Source of the DNA: Anaerolineales bacterium
GTDB lineage: Bacteria; Chloroflexota; Anaerolineae; Anaerolineales; UBA11579
DNA: 64,000 bases
Direction of reading: 5' to 3'
Assembly: GCA_019637755.1 (NCBI GenBank)
Contig: JAHBVC010000001.1
Span: 1 to 64,000 of the forward strand
In this document: piece by piece, positions 25,132 through 33,119 of the stretch
Layout: each line of letters starts with the position of its first letter
Position numbering within the stretch: position 1 is the stretch's first letter
Program-made: the position numbers and the translations under genes
The notes under the pieces: model-generated
Databases searched by the model: none
Told to the model about the DNA's origin: nothing
The model's input: only the letters and a program-made list of their open reading frames with translations

Positions 25132-25160
25132 AGTATAATCCCGCTTGATATGACGCTTGA
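25132..25160 (-). promoter_or_regulatory. Possible tnaA promoter
   Basis: On the minus strand TATACT (25137-25132) lies about 50 bases before the tnaA start, with TTCAAG 18 bp upstream of it as a weak -35. TTCAAG falls inside the first 91-bp repeat unit. The match is only moderate. Confidence 0.35.
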
Positions 25161-25357
25161 AATTGTAAAGATGACTTGCGAACGGCTGACGCCGTTCGCG
25201 TTGGAGTTTGCTGCGCAAACTCCTGAGGGAGTGATGGTATTTGGCACTTGAAATTGTAAAGATGACTTGCGAACGGCTGGTGCCGTTCGCGTTGGAGTTT
25301 GCTGCGCAAACTCCTGAAGGAGTGATGGCATTTGGCACTTGAAATCGTAAAGATGAC
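25156..25357. repeat. 91-bp double-hairpin tandem repeat running into the MBL gene
   Basis: Two full units start at 25156 and 25247 and a third, partial unit at 25338 covers the first codons of the downstream gene. Each full unit holds two perfect hairpins: GCGAACGGC/GCCGTTCGC (25178-25199, loop TGAC in unit 1 and TGGT in unit 2) and GGAGTTTGC/GCAAACTCC (25203-25223, loop TGC). Each unit also repeats an AGGGAG or AAGGAG site followed by TTGGCACTTGAAAT, the same signals that start the real gene at 25332. Units differ at only a few positions. Confidence 0.9.
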
Positions 25358-25970
25358 ATTGGGACCTGCCCAGACCAACTGCTACATCGTGGCTGAGCAG
25401 GGCAGTCAAGATGCGGTGGTGATCGACCCGGCCTGGGATGGACACCTGATCCTGGAGCAGTTGCAGCAACGCGGCTGGCGCACCGCGGCGATCTGGCTGA
25501 CGCATGCCCACTTCGATCACTTCGGCGGGGCGGCGGCCCTGGCCGACGGCACGCCCACGCCGCCGCAGGTGGCGCTACACCCCGCTGATTATGTGTTGTG
25601 GCGCGCCGGTGGCGGGGCGCGCAACTACGGACTGAGCTTTGACCCTGGCCCGGAGCCTACGATCGATCTGGCCGGCGGGCAAACCCTATACATCGGCAAG
25701 ACTGCGCTGGAAGTGCGCTTTGCACCGGGCCATTCGCGCGGCAGTGTGATGTTCTATTGCGCCGCCGAGCAATTGATGTTTTGTGGCGATGTGATCTTCC
25801 AGATGAGCATTGGCCGCACTGATCTGCCTGGCGCCGACCACCAGACCTTGCTAGATAGCATTGCCCGCGAGGTGTTGCCGCTGCCGGATGCGGTGCGCTT
25901 GCTGCCCGGCCACGGCCCGGAGACTACGGTGGGGCAGGAGCGCGAGTACAACCCATTTCTGCAAGACTAA
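25332..25970 (+). CDS. Metallo-beta-lactamase-fold hydrolase, glyoxalase II-like
   Basis: The 212-residue protein has LGPAQTNCYIV at the start and the zinc motif THAHFDHFGG, followed by the downstream histidine GHSRGSVMFY, aspartate FCGDVIF and final histidine LLPGHGPET, the complete glyoxalase II-like set. It probably hydrolyses a thioester or related substrate. The start is TTG at 25332 with AAGGAG nine bases upstream; the ATG at 25326 is out of frame and meets a stop. Its start region is the third, partial copy of a 91-bp repeat. Confidence 0.87.
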   Translation: MALEIVKMTLGPAQTNCYIVAEQGSQDAVVIDPAWDGHLILEQLQQRGWRTAAIWLTHAHFDHFGGAAALADGTPTPPQVALHPADYVLWRAGGGARNYGLSFDPGPEPTIDLAGGQTLYIGKTALEVRFAPGHSRGSVMFYCAAEQLMFCGDVIFQMSIGRTDLPGADHQTLLDSIAREVLPLPDAVRLLPGHGPETTVGQEREYNPFLQD

Positions 25971-25976
25971 CGAAGG

Positions 25977-26030
25977 CAGTGATCAGTGATCAATGATCAG
26001 TAATCAGTTACGAGTAATCAGAAACTGACC
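25977..26030. repeat. AGTGATCA-type short repeats before the DinB gene
   Basis: GTGATCA, ATGATCA, GTAATCA and similar heptamer/octamer variants follow in near-tandem between the MBL gene and the DinB gene. The stretch is AT-rich and has no gene. Confidence 0.5.
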
Positions 26031-26099
26031 GTGCAACTTTGACTCTCTGGATATTACGTGTCAACTATTTCTCACCGAGCAGCCTTTCAAGGAGCAAGC

Positions 26100-26591
26100 A
26101 TGCTGAACGAGCTTTTACTGGATATGTACGACTTTACCTGCTGGGGGCGTGAGCTGATCCTGGAGCAGGCGGCCAAACTTACGCCGGAGCAGTTTGTGCA
26201 GGAGACGCGTTTCCCGATCAAGAGTGTGCGTGCCACGCTGGCCCACACGCTCTCGGCCGAGAGCGGCTACTATGCGCGCTGCGTGGGCCAGCCGCATAGC
26301 GGCCTGCCCGAGACGGATTTCTCCGATGTGGCCAGCCTGCAGGCGCGCTGGCAGGTGGAGCAGGAGAAGATGCGTGCCTACCTGGCCCAGGTGAGCGAAG
26401 CCGAGCTGAACGAGGCTGTGACCTATAGCACCCCGCAAGGCGAGATCACCCGGACACGTATTCTGCTCATCAAGCAGCTCTTCTTCCATAGTATGCAGCA
26501 CCGCGCTGAGTTGGCCCAAATGCTCACTGAGTTTGGCTACTCGCCGGGCAATATTGACTACACCTTGTTTGCCATGCACAAGCAGGCCTAG
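26100..26591 (+). CDS. DinB-family protein
   Basis: DinB-fold proteins are four-helix bundles with a metal site, some of them thiol-dependent transferases. The 163-residue product starts at ATG 26100 with AAGGAG five bases upstream; an in-frame upstream GTG lacks a site. Candidate metal histidines lie in LAHTLSAESGYY and LFFHSMQHRAELAQML, the usual HxxxH pattern near the end. Substrate unknown. A hairpin followed by TTTT lies 49 bases beyond the stop. Confidence 0.82.
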   Translation: MLNELLLDMYDFTCWGRELILEQAAKLTPEQFVQETRFPIKSVRATLAHTLSAESGYYARCVGQPHSGLPETDFSDVASLQARWQVEQEKMRAYLAQVSEAELNEAVTYSTPQGEITRTRILLIKQLFFHSMQHRAELAQMLTEFGYSPGNIDYTLFAMHKQA

Positions 26592-26639
26592 GCCGAATTT
26601 TTGGCTAGATGCCAAGCAATACTGCCATGAGCGCCCCTA

Positions 26640-26687
26640 CAGGCTGCGGTGGCGAGCGTTAGCAGCGCCCGCCCCGCAGCCTGTTTT
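26640..26687 (+). terminator. Possible terminator after the DinB gene
   Basis: CAGGCTGCGG (26640-26649) pairs perfectly with CCGCAGCCTG (26674-26683), followed by TTTT. The 24-base loop can fold further through GGCG/CGCC. The loop is longer than in typical terminators. Confidence 0.5.
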
Positions 26688-26777
26688 GGTTTAAGTAGCC
26701 TGTCCGTTTGCTAATTGCCTCCGTGGGGCTCAGCAGGCGGCCATCTGCAGCTGGCTGCCTGTACTGGCCAAAATGCG

Positions 26778-26840
26778 TGTTGTAGCTGTTGTAAGTTGTG
26801 TCGGTTGTGTCGGTTGTGTCGTTGTTGTAGCTGTTGTAGC
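26778..26840. repeat. 9-bp periodic repeat GTTGTGTCG/GTTGTAGCT
   Basis: GTTGTAGCT variants flank three exact copies of GTTGTGTCG (26795-26821). Read on the other strand the units are of the type NNNACAAC, the same pattern as the 9-bp array at the window end (63894-63978). Confidence 0.7.
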
Positions 26841-27360
26841 TTTGCTTTGGCGGCTGGCTAGCCTGACAGCCCTTGCACGGCTGCAGGAGTAGGTTATGCC
26901 ACGTTTGTCACTGGGCAGAGCAAACTGAAAGGAAAATCAAGCTGTTGGACAGAAAACCAGTGAGCAGTGGGTAAAACCAGTGAGCAGTGGGTAGTGATGG
27001 GTGAGCAGGAACCTGACCTAACCCCAGGGGTACCTGCTAGAGGATGCCTCAAAGCTTATGGGGCTCGACGCAACTCATGTTGATCACAATATCTGGAAGT
27101 ATTTTTCGGAAAAAGCGTGAAGTCGCGACTCATAAGTTTCTAAAAGTAACGCAAAGAGGCAGCCGAATGCCTGCGCTCTTTTTCTCGCGGAAGCTAGATT
27201 GCTTCGTCCGTTTGCTGCAAAGCAGCATACTCCTCGCGATGACAGGTTGAGCTGGCGTCGGGGCGACGATGGGTGTCTTGGGCATTAAGGATCCCTCACT
27301 ACGTTCGGGATGCACAGCGTGGGGTGACGGCGAGCACAGCGCTGGCGTGCTCCTGGCATT

Positions 27361-27760
27361 GACGCTGGGTGCGGTGCGGATTGATGCAAGGCAGATTGCT
27401 TCGCTACGCTCGCAATGACAGAAGGGGGCAGTCGGTTGTGTGGGTAGATTGGGTTCGCTGCGCTCGGGATGCACGGGATGATGTGGGTTGTACGGAGGCA
27501 ATGTTGGGGATTGCTTCGTGCGCTGCCAACGCTGTGCGCTGGCGTGCTCCTCGCAATGACGCTGGGTGCGGTGCGGATTGATGCAAGGCAGATTGCTTCG
27601 CTACGCTCGCAATGACAGAATGGGGCGGTGGGTTGTGTGGGTAGATTGGGTTCGCTGCGCTCGGAAGCACGGGATGATGAGGGTTGTACGGAAGCAATGA
27701 CGGTGGGTGCGGTGCGGATTGATGCAAGTAGATTGTTTTGCTACGCTCGCAATGACTGGG
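27361..27760. repeat. Long direct repeat carrying dispersed palindromic elements
   Basis: The sequence starting GACGCTGGGTGCGGTGCGG and running through GATGCAAGGCAGATTGCTTC, CGCAATGACAGAA, GTTGTGTGGGTAGATTGGG and TTCGCTGCGCTCGG occurs at 27361 and 27558 (197 bp apart) and a shorter version at 27699 (141 bp on). Copies differ by small substitutions and indels. No transposase or terminal repeats are seen. Confidence 0.75.
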
Positions 27761-27790
27761 TGCGGTTTTATCTGCGTGTATCTGTGGTTT

Positions 27791-27832
27791 AAAAAAAGAG
27801 GCAGCTTGCGCAAGGCGCAAGCTGCCTCTTTT
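27791..27832 (-). terminator. Terminator of rny
   Basis: On the minus strand an 18-bp perfect stem (27832-27815 with 27811-27794, loop CTT) is followed by a run of seven T. It lies 21 bases beyond the rny stop codon and is one of the strongest terminators in the window. Confidence 0.92.
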
Positions 27833-27852
27833 ATGCCTTGTGGCTGTTTACG

Positions 27853-29367
27853 TTACTTCGCAAATTCGCTGGCACGCGTCTCGCGCAGTACGGTGACCTT
27901 GATCTGGCCGGGGTATTGCATGGTGTCTTCGATCTGCTTGGCGATATCGCGGGCCATGCGTGCTGCTTCCAGGTCGTCTACATCTTCGGGGCGCACAATG
28001 ATGCGCACCTCGCGGCCGGCTTGCAGCGCGTAGCTCTGCGTCACACCCTTGTAGGAGTTGGCCAGGTCTTCCAGCGCCTTGATGCGCTTGATGTACTGCT
28101 CCAGGCTCTCACGGCGGGCGCCGGGGCGGGCGCCGGAGATGGCATCCGCGGCTTCCACGATCACCGCTTCCACACTCTCCTGCTCCACCTCATGGTGGTG
28201 GGCGGCGATGGCGTTGACCACCAGCGGGTTGACGCCGTAGCGTTTGGCAAACTCGGCGCCGATGGCGGCGTGCGTGCCTTCCACGTTGTGATCCATGGCT
28301 TTGCCCAGATCGTGCAGCAGGCCGCCCATCTTGGCCAGCTCCACATCTGCGCCCAGCTCAGTAGCGATCACGCCCGCCAGGCCGGCCGCTTCCACGGCGT
28401 GGGCGAGTTGGTTCTGGCCATATGAGGTGCGGTACTTGAGGCGTCCGAGCATCTTGACGATTTCTTTGTGCAGGTGCGGTACACCGGCTTCGTAGACAGC
28501 ATTCTCGCCGGCTTCTTGCATGGCCTTGTCTACTTCGTCCTGCTCCTTCTTGAGCAGTTTCTCGATGCTGGCCGGGTGAATACGCCCGTCTTGCACCAAC
28601 TTCTGCAGCGTGCGGCGGGCGACTTCACGGCGCACCGGGTCGAAGCTGGAAATGGTGACCGCTTCGGGTGTATCGTCGACGATGACGTCAACGCCGGCGG
28701 CCTGCTCAAAGGAGCGGATGTTACGGCCGTTGCGGCCGATGATGCGGCCCTTCATGTCGTCGGAGGGCAGGGTGACGACCGAGGTCGTGTTCTCCGAAAC
28801 GTAATCGGAAGCCACGCGCTGTACCGCCATCGCCACCAGGTTGCGGGCGCGCGTCTCGCCCTCTTCCTTGGCTTCCGCTTCGATCTGGCGGATGATGCGC
28901 GCCATATCGCCGCGTGATTCCTTCTCGACCTCGTCCATCAGCACTTTGCGGGCTTCGTCGCGCGTCATCGAGGAGACGCTCTCCAGGCGCTTGACGATCT
29001 CGGTGCGCTGCTGTTCGATCTCGTTGGTGCGCCGGTCAAGATTGCTTTGGCGCTTGTTGAGGCCTTGCTCGCGCTCTTCCAGCTTTTCGGTGCGATTGTC
29101 CAGCTCAGAGCGACGGTTGCGCAGGCGGTCATCTTCGCGGCTGAGGTCTTTGCGCTTGCGTTCAATATCGGCTTCGGCCTGCTGGCGCAGTTCCAGCGCT
29201 TCGTTCTTGGCCTTGAGCTCCACGCTCTTGGCTTCCTCGCGCGCCTGGTTGAGGATGCGTTCTGCGTCTTCCTGGTTGCGCCGTTTGGCGCTTTGCACTT
29301 GCAGGTGGCGTAGCCCATAGCCGGCGGCGGCGGCCACAAGTGCGATGAGGATGCTAATCGTGTCCAT
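27853..29367 (-). CDS. rny: Ribonuclease Y
   Basis: RNase Y is the membrane-bound endonuclease that starts mRNA decay in many bacteria without RNase E. The 504-residue protein has an N-terminal membrane helix (ISILIALVAAAAGYGL), a long charged coiled coil to about residue 190, a KH domain with MKGRIIGRNGRNIRSFE, and an HD domain with the motif LLHDLGKAMDHNVEGTHA. The C-terminal end follows the family. recX lies six bases upstream on the same strand. Confidence 0.95.
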   Translation of the reverse strand: MDTISILIALVAAAAGYGLRHLQVQSAKRRNQEDAERILNQAREEAKSVELKAKNEALELRQQAEADIERKRKDLSREDDRLRNRRSELDNRTEKLEEREQGLNKRQSNLDRRTNEIEQQRTEIVKRLESVSSMTRDEARKVLMDEVEKESRGDMARIIRQIEAEAKEEGETRARNLVAMAVQRVASDYVSENTTSVVTLPSDDMKGRIIGRNGRNIRSFEQAAGVDVIVDDTPEAVTISSFDPVRREVARRTLQKLVQDGRIHPASIEKLLKKEQDEVDKAMQEAGENAVYEAGVPHLHKEIVKMLGRLKYRTSYGQNQLAHAVEAAGLAGVIATELGADVELAKMGGLLHDLGKAMDHNVEGTHAAIGAEFAKRYGVNPLVVNAIAAHHHEVEQESVEAVIVEAADAISGARPGARRESLEQYIKRIKALEDLANSYKGVTQSYALQAGREVRIIVRPEDVDDLEAARMARDIAKQIEDTMQYPGQIKVTVLRETRASEFAK

Positions 29368-29372
29368 GTGTT

Positions 29373-30011
29373 TTAGTGTTCCCTCGTTTCTGGTGAGTGG
29401 GTGCGTTGCCAGGCCTCACGGCAGACATCGGCAGCAATCTCATAGCCGAAGCCGCGGCGGGCCAGGTGCGCGCCAAGCTTGTTGCGAAAGGTGTCCCAAT
29501 CCAGCCCGCTGAGCTGGCGCAGTTTGCGCTCAGCCGCCTGGCTGGCCAGTTGGTATTCATCAATATCCTGCAGGGCCTCGTCGATCAGCGCATCCTGCAT
29601 GCCCTTGAGGCGTAGCTCCATACGCAGGGCACGCGCGCCGCGTGGCTTGAAGGCGGCGCGGTCCTCTACCCAGCGGCGGGCGAAATCGGCATCATCCAGC
29701 AGGCCGTTGGCCTGCAGGCGCTCGATCACGCTGGCGATGATGTCTGCGGGCACTTCGAACTTCTTGAGGTTGCGTTCTACTTCGGCGATCGAGCGCGGGC
29801 GATAGCTAATGAAGTTAGCCGCACGCTGCAAGGCGGTCTCATGCCCGTCTTTGGCTTGCAGTTCGGCAATCTTTTCTGGGCTGAGCTCCTGGCCGAGCTT
29901 AAGCCAGGCGGCCACGATCTTGGCCAGCGGGAAGGCGTATTCCCCATCCAGGTAAACATTGACCCGGTTGGGGTTGCGCTTCTGTTGGGTGAGTGCAGTA
30001 ATCGTTGCCAT
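29373..30011 (-). CDS. recX: Regulatory protein RecX
   Basis: RecX binds RecA filaments and blocks their extension. The ATG at 30011 gives 212 residues starting MATITALTQQKRNPNRVNVY; a longer frame upstream runs through a terminator and is rejected. The family's three-helix repeats are recognisable: ALQRAANFISYRPRSIAEVE, RLQANGLLDDADFARRWVE and GARALRMELRLKGM. No clear ribosome binding site precedes the ATG. The recA gene lies upstream on the same strand, separated by a 311-base gap with a terminator. Confidence 0.9.
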   Translation of the reverse strand: MATITALTQQKRNPNRVNVYLDGEYAFPLAKIVAAWLKLGQELSPEKIAELQAKDGHETALQRAANFISYRPRSIAEVERNLKKFEVPADIIASVIERLQANGLLDDADFARRWVEDRAAFKPRGARALRMELRLKGMQDALIDEALQDIDEYQLASQAAERKLRQLSGLDWDTFRNKLGAHLARRGFGYEIAADVCREAWQRTHSPETREH

Positions 30012-30055
30012 AACCAAAACAAAAAACAGCCATGCGCTCCATGCCTGGCTGTTTT
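30012..30055 (-). terminator. Terminator/attenuator directly before recX
   Basis: On the minus strand AAAACAGCCA (30055-30046) pairs with TGGCTGTTTT (30032-30023) around a 13-base loop and runs into further T residues ending about ten bases before the recX ATG. Transcripts from recA must read through it to express recX, as known for E. coli recA-recX. This would keep RecX low relative to RecA. Confidence 0.75.
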
Positions 30056-30322
30056 GGCTTGGTCTGGCTTTGTGGGGGGCCACAAAAGTACTGAAGATGA
30101 AGTGCTACAGCGCGGCGGCAGCGCCAGGGGCGCCGCGCCACGCGGCCAACTAACGGCGCAAACCGAGCCGAAGCCCGTGTTCCTTTGTATAGGGGTGCGC
30201 AGAAGAGGTCATATGTGTAGCGTTTCGGTATCAGCCCGTCGCCACGCTTGGCAGTGCGGCAACATCGTCCAGAATCAGGTCAAAAATCCAGCCCGGCCAT
30301 GTGCCGGCCCGGCCTGGGAGGT
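30012..30322. other. recA-recX intergenic region
   Basis: These 311 bases hold no gene. On the minus strand, a GC-rich hairpin CCGGC/GCCGG (30307-30293) followed by TTTTT lies just beyond the recA stop, and a stronger terminator (30055-30023) abuts the recX start. Between them is GC-rich sequence with an inverted GGCGCC/GCGGCGGC-rich tract without a recognised role. Confidence 0.6.
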
Positions 30323-31348
30323 CTACTCTTCGTCTTCGGGTTCGGCGCCGCCCAACAACATGTTGGGGTCTGCCTGGGCCCGGACTTTGCCTTCGATCTC
30401 GCTGGCCAGGTTTGTGTTTTCCCGCAAGAAGGCTTTCGCATTCTCACGGCCTTGCCCCAAGCGCTCTTCTCCATAGAGATAGTGCGAACCGCGCTTGGTG
30501 ATGATATCCATTTGGCTCGCCAAGTCCAGCAGATCGCCAGCCTTGGAGATGCCTTCATTATACATGATGTCAAATTCGGCGGTGCGGAAGGGGGCCGAAA
30601 CCTTGTTTTTCACCACGCGCACCCGCGTGCGGCTGCCCACGATCTCCTGCCCATCTTTGATGGATTGGATGCGGCGTACATCCATGCGCACCGAGGCATA
30701 GAACTTGAGCGCCATGCCGCCGGTGGTGGTTTCGGGGTTGCCGAACATCACGCCGATCTTCTGGCGCAACTGGTTGGTGAAGACCACGGCCGTATTCGTC
30801 TGACGAATGACACCGGAGAGCTTGCGCAGCGCCTGCGACATCAGGCGCGCCTGCATGCCCATCGTAGCATCGCCCATATCGCCCTCGATCTCGGAGCGCG
30901 GCACCAGGGCGGCCACCGAATCGACGATGACCACGTCCACCGCGCCGGAGCGCACCAGCGCCTCGGCAATCTCCAGGGCCTGCTCGCCGGTATCCGGCTG
31001 CGAGACCAGCAGCTTTTCCACGTCTACTCCGCAGCGCGCGGCGTAGTTGGGGTCGAGGGCGTGCTCCATATCCACGTAGGCGGCGGTGCCGCCGCGCTTC
31101 TGCACCTCGGCCACGATGTGCTGGCAGATGGTGGTTTTGCCGGAGGATTCCGGGCCGTAGATCTCGGAGACGCGGCCACGCGGCACGCCGCCCACGCCTA
31201 AGGCGAGGTCGAGCGAGAGCGAGCCGGTGGGGATGGATTCCACCGCCATGCTCTCGGTTTCACCGAGGCGCATGATGCTGCCTTCACCCCAACGTTTGGT
31301 GATCTGCTCCAGTGCGTTTTGCAGGGCGTTATCTTTTTCTTTGCTCAT
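30323..31348 (-). CDS. recA: Recombinase RecA
   Basis: RecA forms nucleoprotein filaments for homologous recombination and SOS induction. ATG at 31348 gives 341 residues starting [16 protein letters not shown]; a TTG 18 bases upstream in frame is less likely. Walker A is GPESSGKTT; other signatures are [20 protein letters not shown] (the adenine-contact region), [19 protein letters not shown] and [14 protein letters not shown]. The acidic C-terminal tail EPEDEE is present. I saw no LexA-box-like palindrome upstream. Confidence 0.97.
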   Translation of the reverse strand: MSKEKDNALQNALEQITKRWGEGSIMRLGETESMAVESIPTGSLSLDLALGVGGVPRGRVSEIYGPESSGKTTICQHIVAEVQKRGGTAAYVDMEHALDPNYAARCGVDVEKLLVSQPDTGEQALEIAEALVRSGAVDVVIVDSVAALVPRSEIEGDMGDATMGMQARLMSQALRKLSGVIRQTNTAVVFTNQLRQKIGVMFGNPETTTGGMALKFYASVRMDVRRIQSIKDGQEIVGSRTRVRVVKNKVSAPFRTAEFDIMYNEGISKAGDLLDLASQMDIITKRGSHYLYGEERLGQGRENAKAFLRENTNLASEIEGKVRAQADPNMLLGGAEPEDEE

Positions 31349-31538
31349 CGTCTCTCGTCTATACAATCCTCAGGGAGTGTACCAGTTTCGCGCCGGTGGG
31401 GTGGGCGCGCCGAGCGGCTGGTTTCGCCGCCCGGCGCGCGGAGTTTTTGGGAGCGCGTGCAGAAATGCTGAGGCGCATAATGTGCCTTCCTGCCCATCGT
31501 TGGCTTGCATATCTGTCGTGCTCTTGCTGGGAGGAAAA

Positions 31539-33008
31539 ATGCAACGTGAGCCAAATCTGCTGGATTATTTTCTTTGTGGGCTGCTGTATTACCTGGGGGT
31601 TCGCATCGGGATTGATTTCGGCGTTTTAGAAGAGGGCATTGCCCAGATCTGGGCAGCCAATGCCGCCCTGCTGGTTCCCTTGCTGTTGTTCCGCGGGCGC
31701 AAAGCCTACATTTTTATTCTGATCGTCTATTTTGTTGAGGTGAGCCTCTCGCTGGCCGTGGTGCCGTTGGAGGCGACGCTGGCCTACACCAGCGCCAACG
31801 TGCTCGAGTGTGTGGTGGCTTTTTGGTTGCTGCGCCGTTGGGGAGTGAGTGAATTCCTGAGTTCGTTCAGTAGCTTTGGCAAATTTCTGATGGCCGGGCC
31901 GCTGCTGGGCGCCTTCTGCGCCGCGTTGGTGGGTGGCTATGTGTATTCCATATTCAATGCCACCGCCACCTCCTACCTGGAGTTTGTGCGCATTTGGTGG
32001 ATGGGCGATGCCACCGGATTGATCATTTTCGCACCACTGCTGATGGGCTTTTGGCCCGGGCGTAGCAAGCAGGCCATGCCGCGCCCGCCACTGCAGTGGT
32101 ACGACTATGGATTGCTCCTGCTACAGGCTGTGTTGTTGGCGCGCAGCCTCAACCTAATTGATGATCGTTGGCAATTGCCCTTCATTACCCCGGGCTTGCT
32201 GCTGCCGATCGCCCTGTACTTTGCCTCGCGCCTCGAAGTGCGCTGGGTGCTACTGGCCAATGCCGGCCTTTCGTTGCTTTATGTGGTGCGTTTGGTGCAA
32301 GTGGAGAGCTTGTTTGGCGATATGTCGGCTGCCGATCAAGCCATGTTGCTGCAAGAATCGTTGCTGGCGATCAGTGTGACCACAGTAGGGCTTTCGATCT
32401 TGATGCGCGAATACCGGGCGCAGCAGTGCCAATTGAATGAAGCCAATCAGGTGCTGGTGAAGACGGTTTCGGCGCGCACGCGGGAGCTGCGCCGCGCCAA
32501 CCGCCTGCTGCGCCGCCAGGCGACCACCGATGCGCTCACCGGCGTGCACAACCGGCGCGTCTTCTTTGAGCTGGCCACGAAAGAATTCAACCGCAGCCGC
32601 CGAGCAGGCACGCCGTTTGCCATCGTGATGCTGGATCTGGACCATTTCAAGCAGATCAATGACAGCATCGGCCACATCTGGGGTGACGAGGTGCTCAAAG
32701 GCTGCGCCGGCAAGATCAGCGCCGCGTTGCGCACCTCCGACACGGTGGCACGCTACGGCGGCGAAGAATTTGCCGTCCTGCTGCCGGAGACCAGCCGCAC
32801 GCAGGCTTTGCAGATCATGCGGCGCGTGTTGAAGGGAGTGGGCGCCAACCCGTTTGCGATCGATGCGCATTCGGTGGTGGTTACCGTGAGCATTGGCTGC
32901 ACGGTGCTGTTGCCTGAGGATGCGGATATGTCGGCTACTTTGCAACGCGCCGATAATGCCTTGCTGCTGGCCAAGCAGCGTGGGCGCAACCGCGTCGAAT
33001 TCCTCTAA
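31539..33008 (+). CDS. MASE1-GGDEF diguanylate cyclase
   Basis: The protein should make cyclic di-GMP at the membrane. ATG at 31539 follows GGGAGGA at 31529-31535 and yields 489 residues; the longer frame overlaps recA antisense and is rejected. About eight hydrophobic segments fill residues 1-295 in the MASE1 pattern, including the signature VRIWWMGDATGLIIFAPLL. A short coiled linker leads to a GGDEF domain with DALTGVHNRRVFFE and an active GGEEF. RTSD lies five residues before it, the RxxD inhibitory site. It is divergent from recA. Confidence 0.92.
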   Translation: MQREPNLLDYFLCGLLYYLGVRIGIDFGVLEEGIAQIWAANAALLVPLLLFRGRKAYIFILIVYFVEVSLSLAVVPLEATLAYTSANVLECVVAFWLLRRWGVSEFLSSFSSFGKFLMAGPLLGAFCAALVGGYVYSIFNATATSYLEFVRIWWMGDATGLIIFAPLLMGFWPGRSKQAMPRPPLQWYDYGLLLLQAVLLARSLNLIDDRWQLPFITPGLLLPIALYFASRLEVRWVLLANAGLSLLYVVRLVQVESLFGDMSAADQAMLLQESLLAISVTTVGLSILMREYRAQQCQLNEANQVLVKTVSARTRELRRANRLLRRQATTDALTGVHNRRVFFELATKEFNRSRRAGTPFAIVMLDLDHFKQINDSIGHIWGDEVLKGCAGKISAALRTSDTVARYGGEEFAVLLPETSRTQALQIMRRVLKGVGANPFAIDAHSVVVTVSIGCTVLLPEDADMSATLQRADNALLLAKQRGRNRVEFL

Positions 33009-33119
33009 ATGGGGTTGGTAGTATCATAAGGGCCAAGACCACAGAAGACGCGCATTCGCCCTGGCACTGCCAGTCGCTGTTTTCCCGGCCTATGAACTTC
33101 GAAACGGAGAAATAGCTTC

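Larger units (their letters stand above)
26592..27852. other. 1.26-kb gene desert filled with repeats
   Basis: No credible gene lies here. In order it holds the possible DinB terminator, a 9-bp periodic tract (26778-26840), a 20-bp direct repeat AAAACCAGTGAGCAGTGGGT twice (26953-26992), and from about 27200 a mosaic of dispersed elements built around GATTGCTTCG...CGCAATGAC and TTCGCTGCGCTCGG...ATGCAC. A unit beginning GACGCTGGGTGCGGTGCGG recurs at 27361, 27558 and 27699. The short frames crossing it follow repeat sequence and are not genes. It ends in the rny terminator. Confidence 0.75.

Noticed and set aside
25080-25332. TnaC-type leader peptide for tnaA
   Set aside because: No short frame with a suitably placed Trp codon and a stop before tnaA was found on the minus strand.
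25080-25520. N-terminal extension of the tryptophanase frame
   Set aside because: The extra codons read through the 91-bp repeats and into the antisense of the MBL gene. ATG 25079 has AGGAG and the family start.
27130-27501. Minus-strand frames with repeated HCERSEAI-type peptides
   Set aside because: These come from dispersed DNA repeats translated in one frame and recur at each repeat copy.
26592-27852. Possible tRNA or small RNA genes in the gene desert
   Set aside because: No cloverleaf with a GTTCGA-type arm was found; hairpins are due to repeat elements.
31349-31440. LexA box upstream of recA
   Set aside because: No GAAC-N4-GTTC or CTG-N10-CAG palindrome is visible; other lineage-specific boxes could be missed.
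31227-31538. Upstream extension of the diguanylate cyclase frame
   Set aside because: It overlaps recA antisense, and a strong GGGAGGA site precedes the internal ATG 31539.
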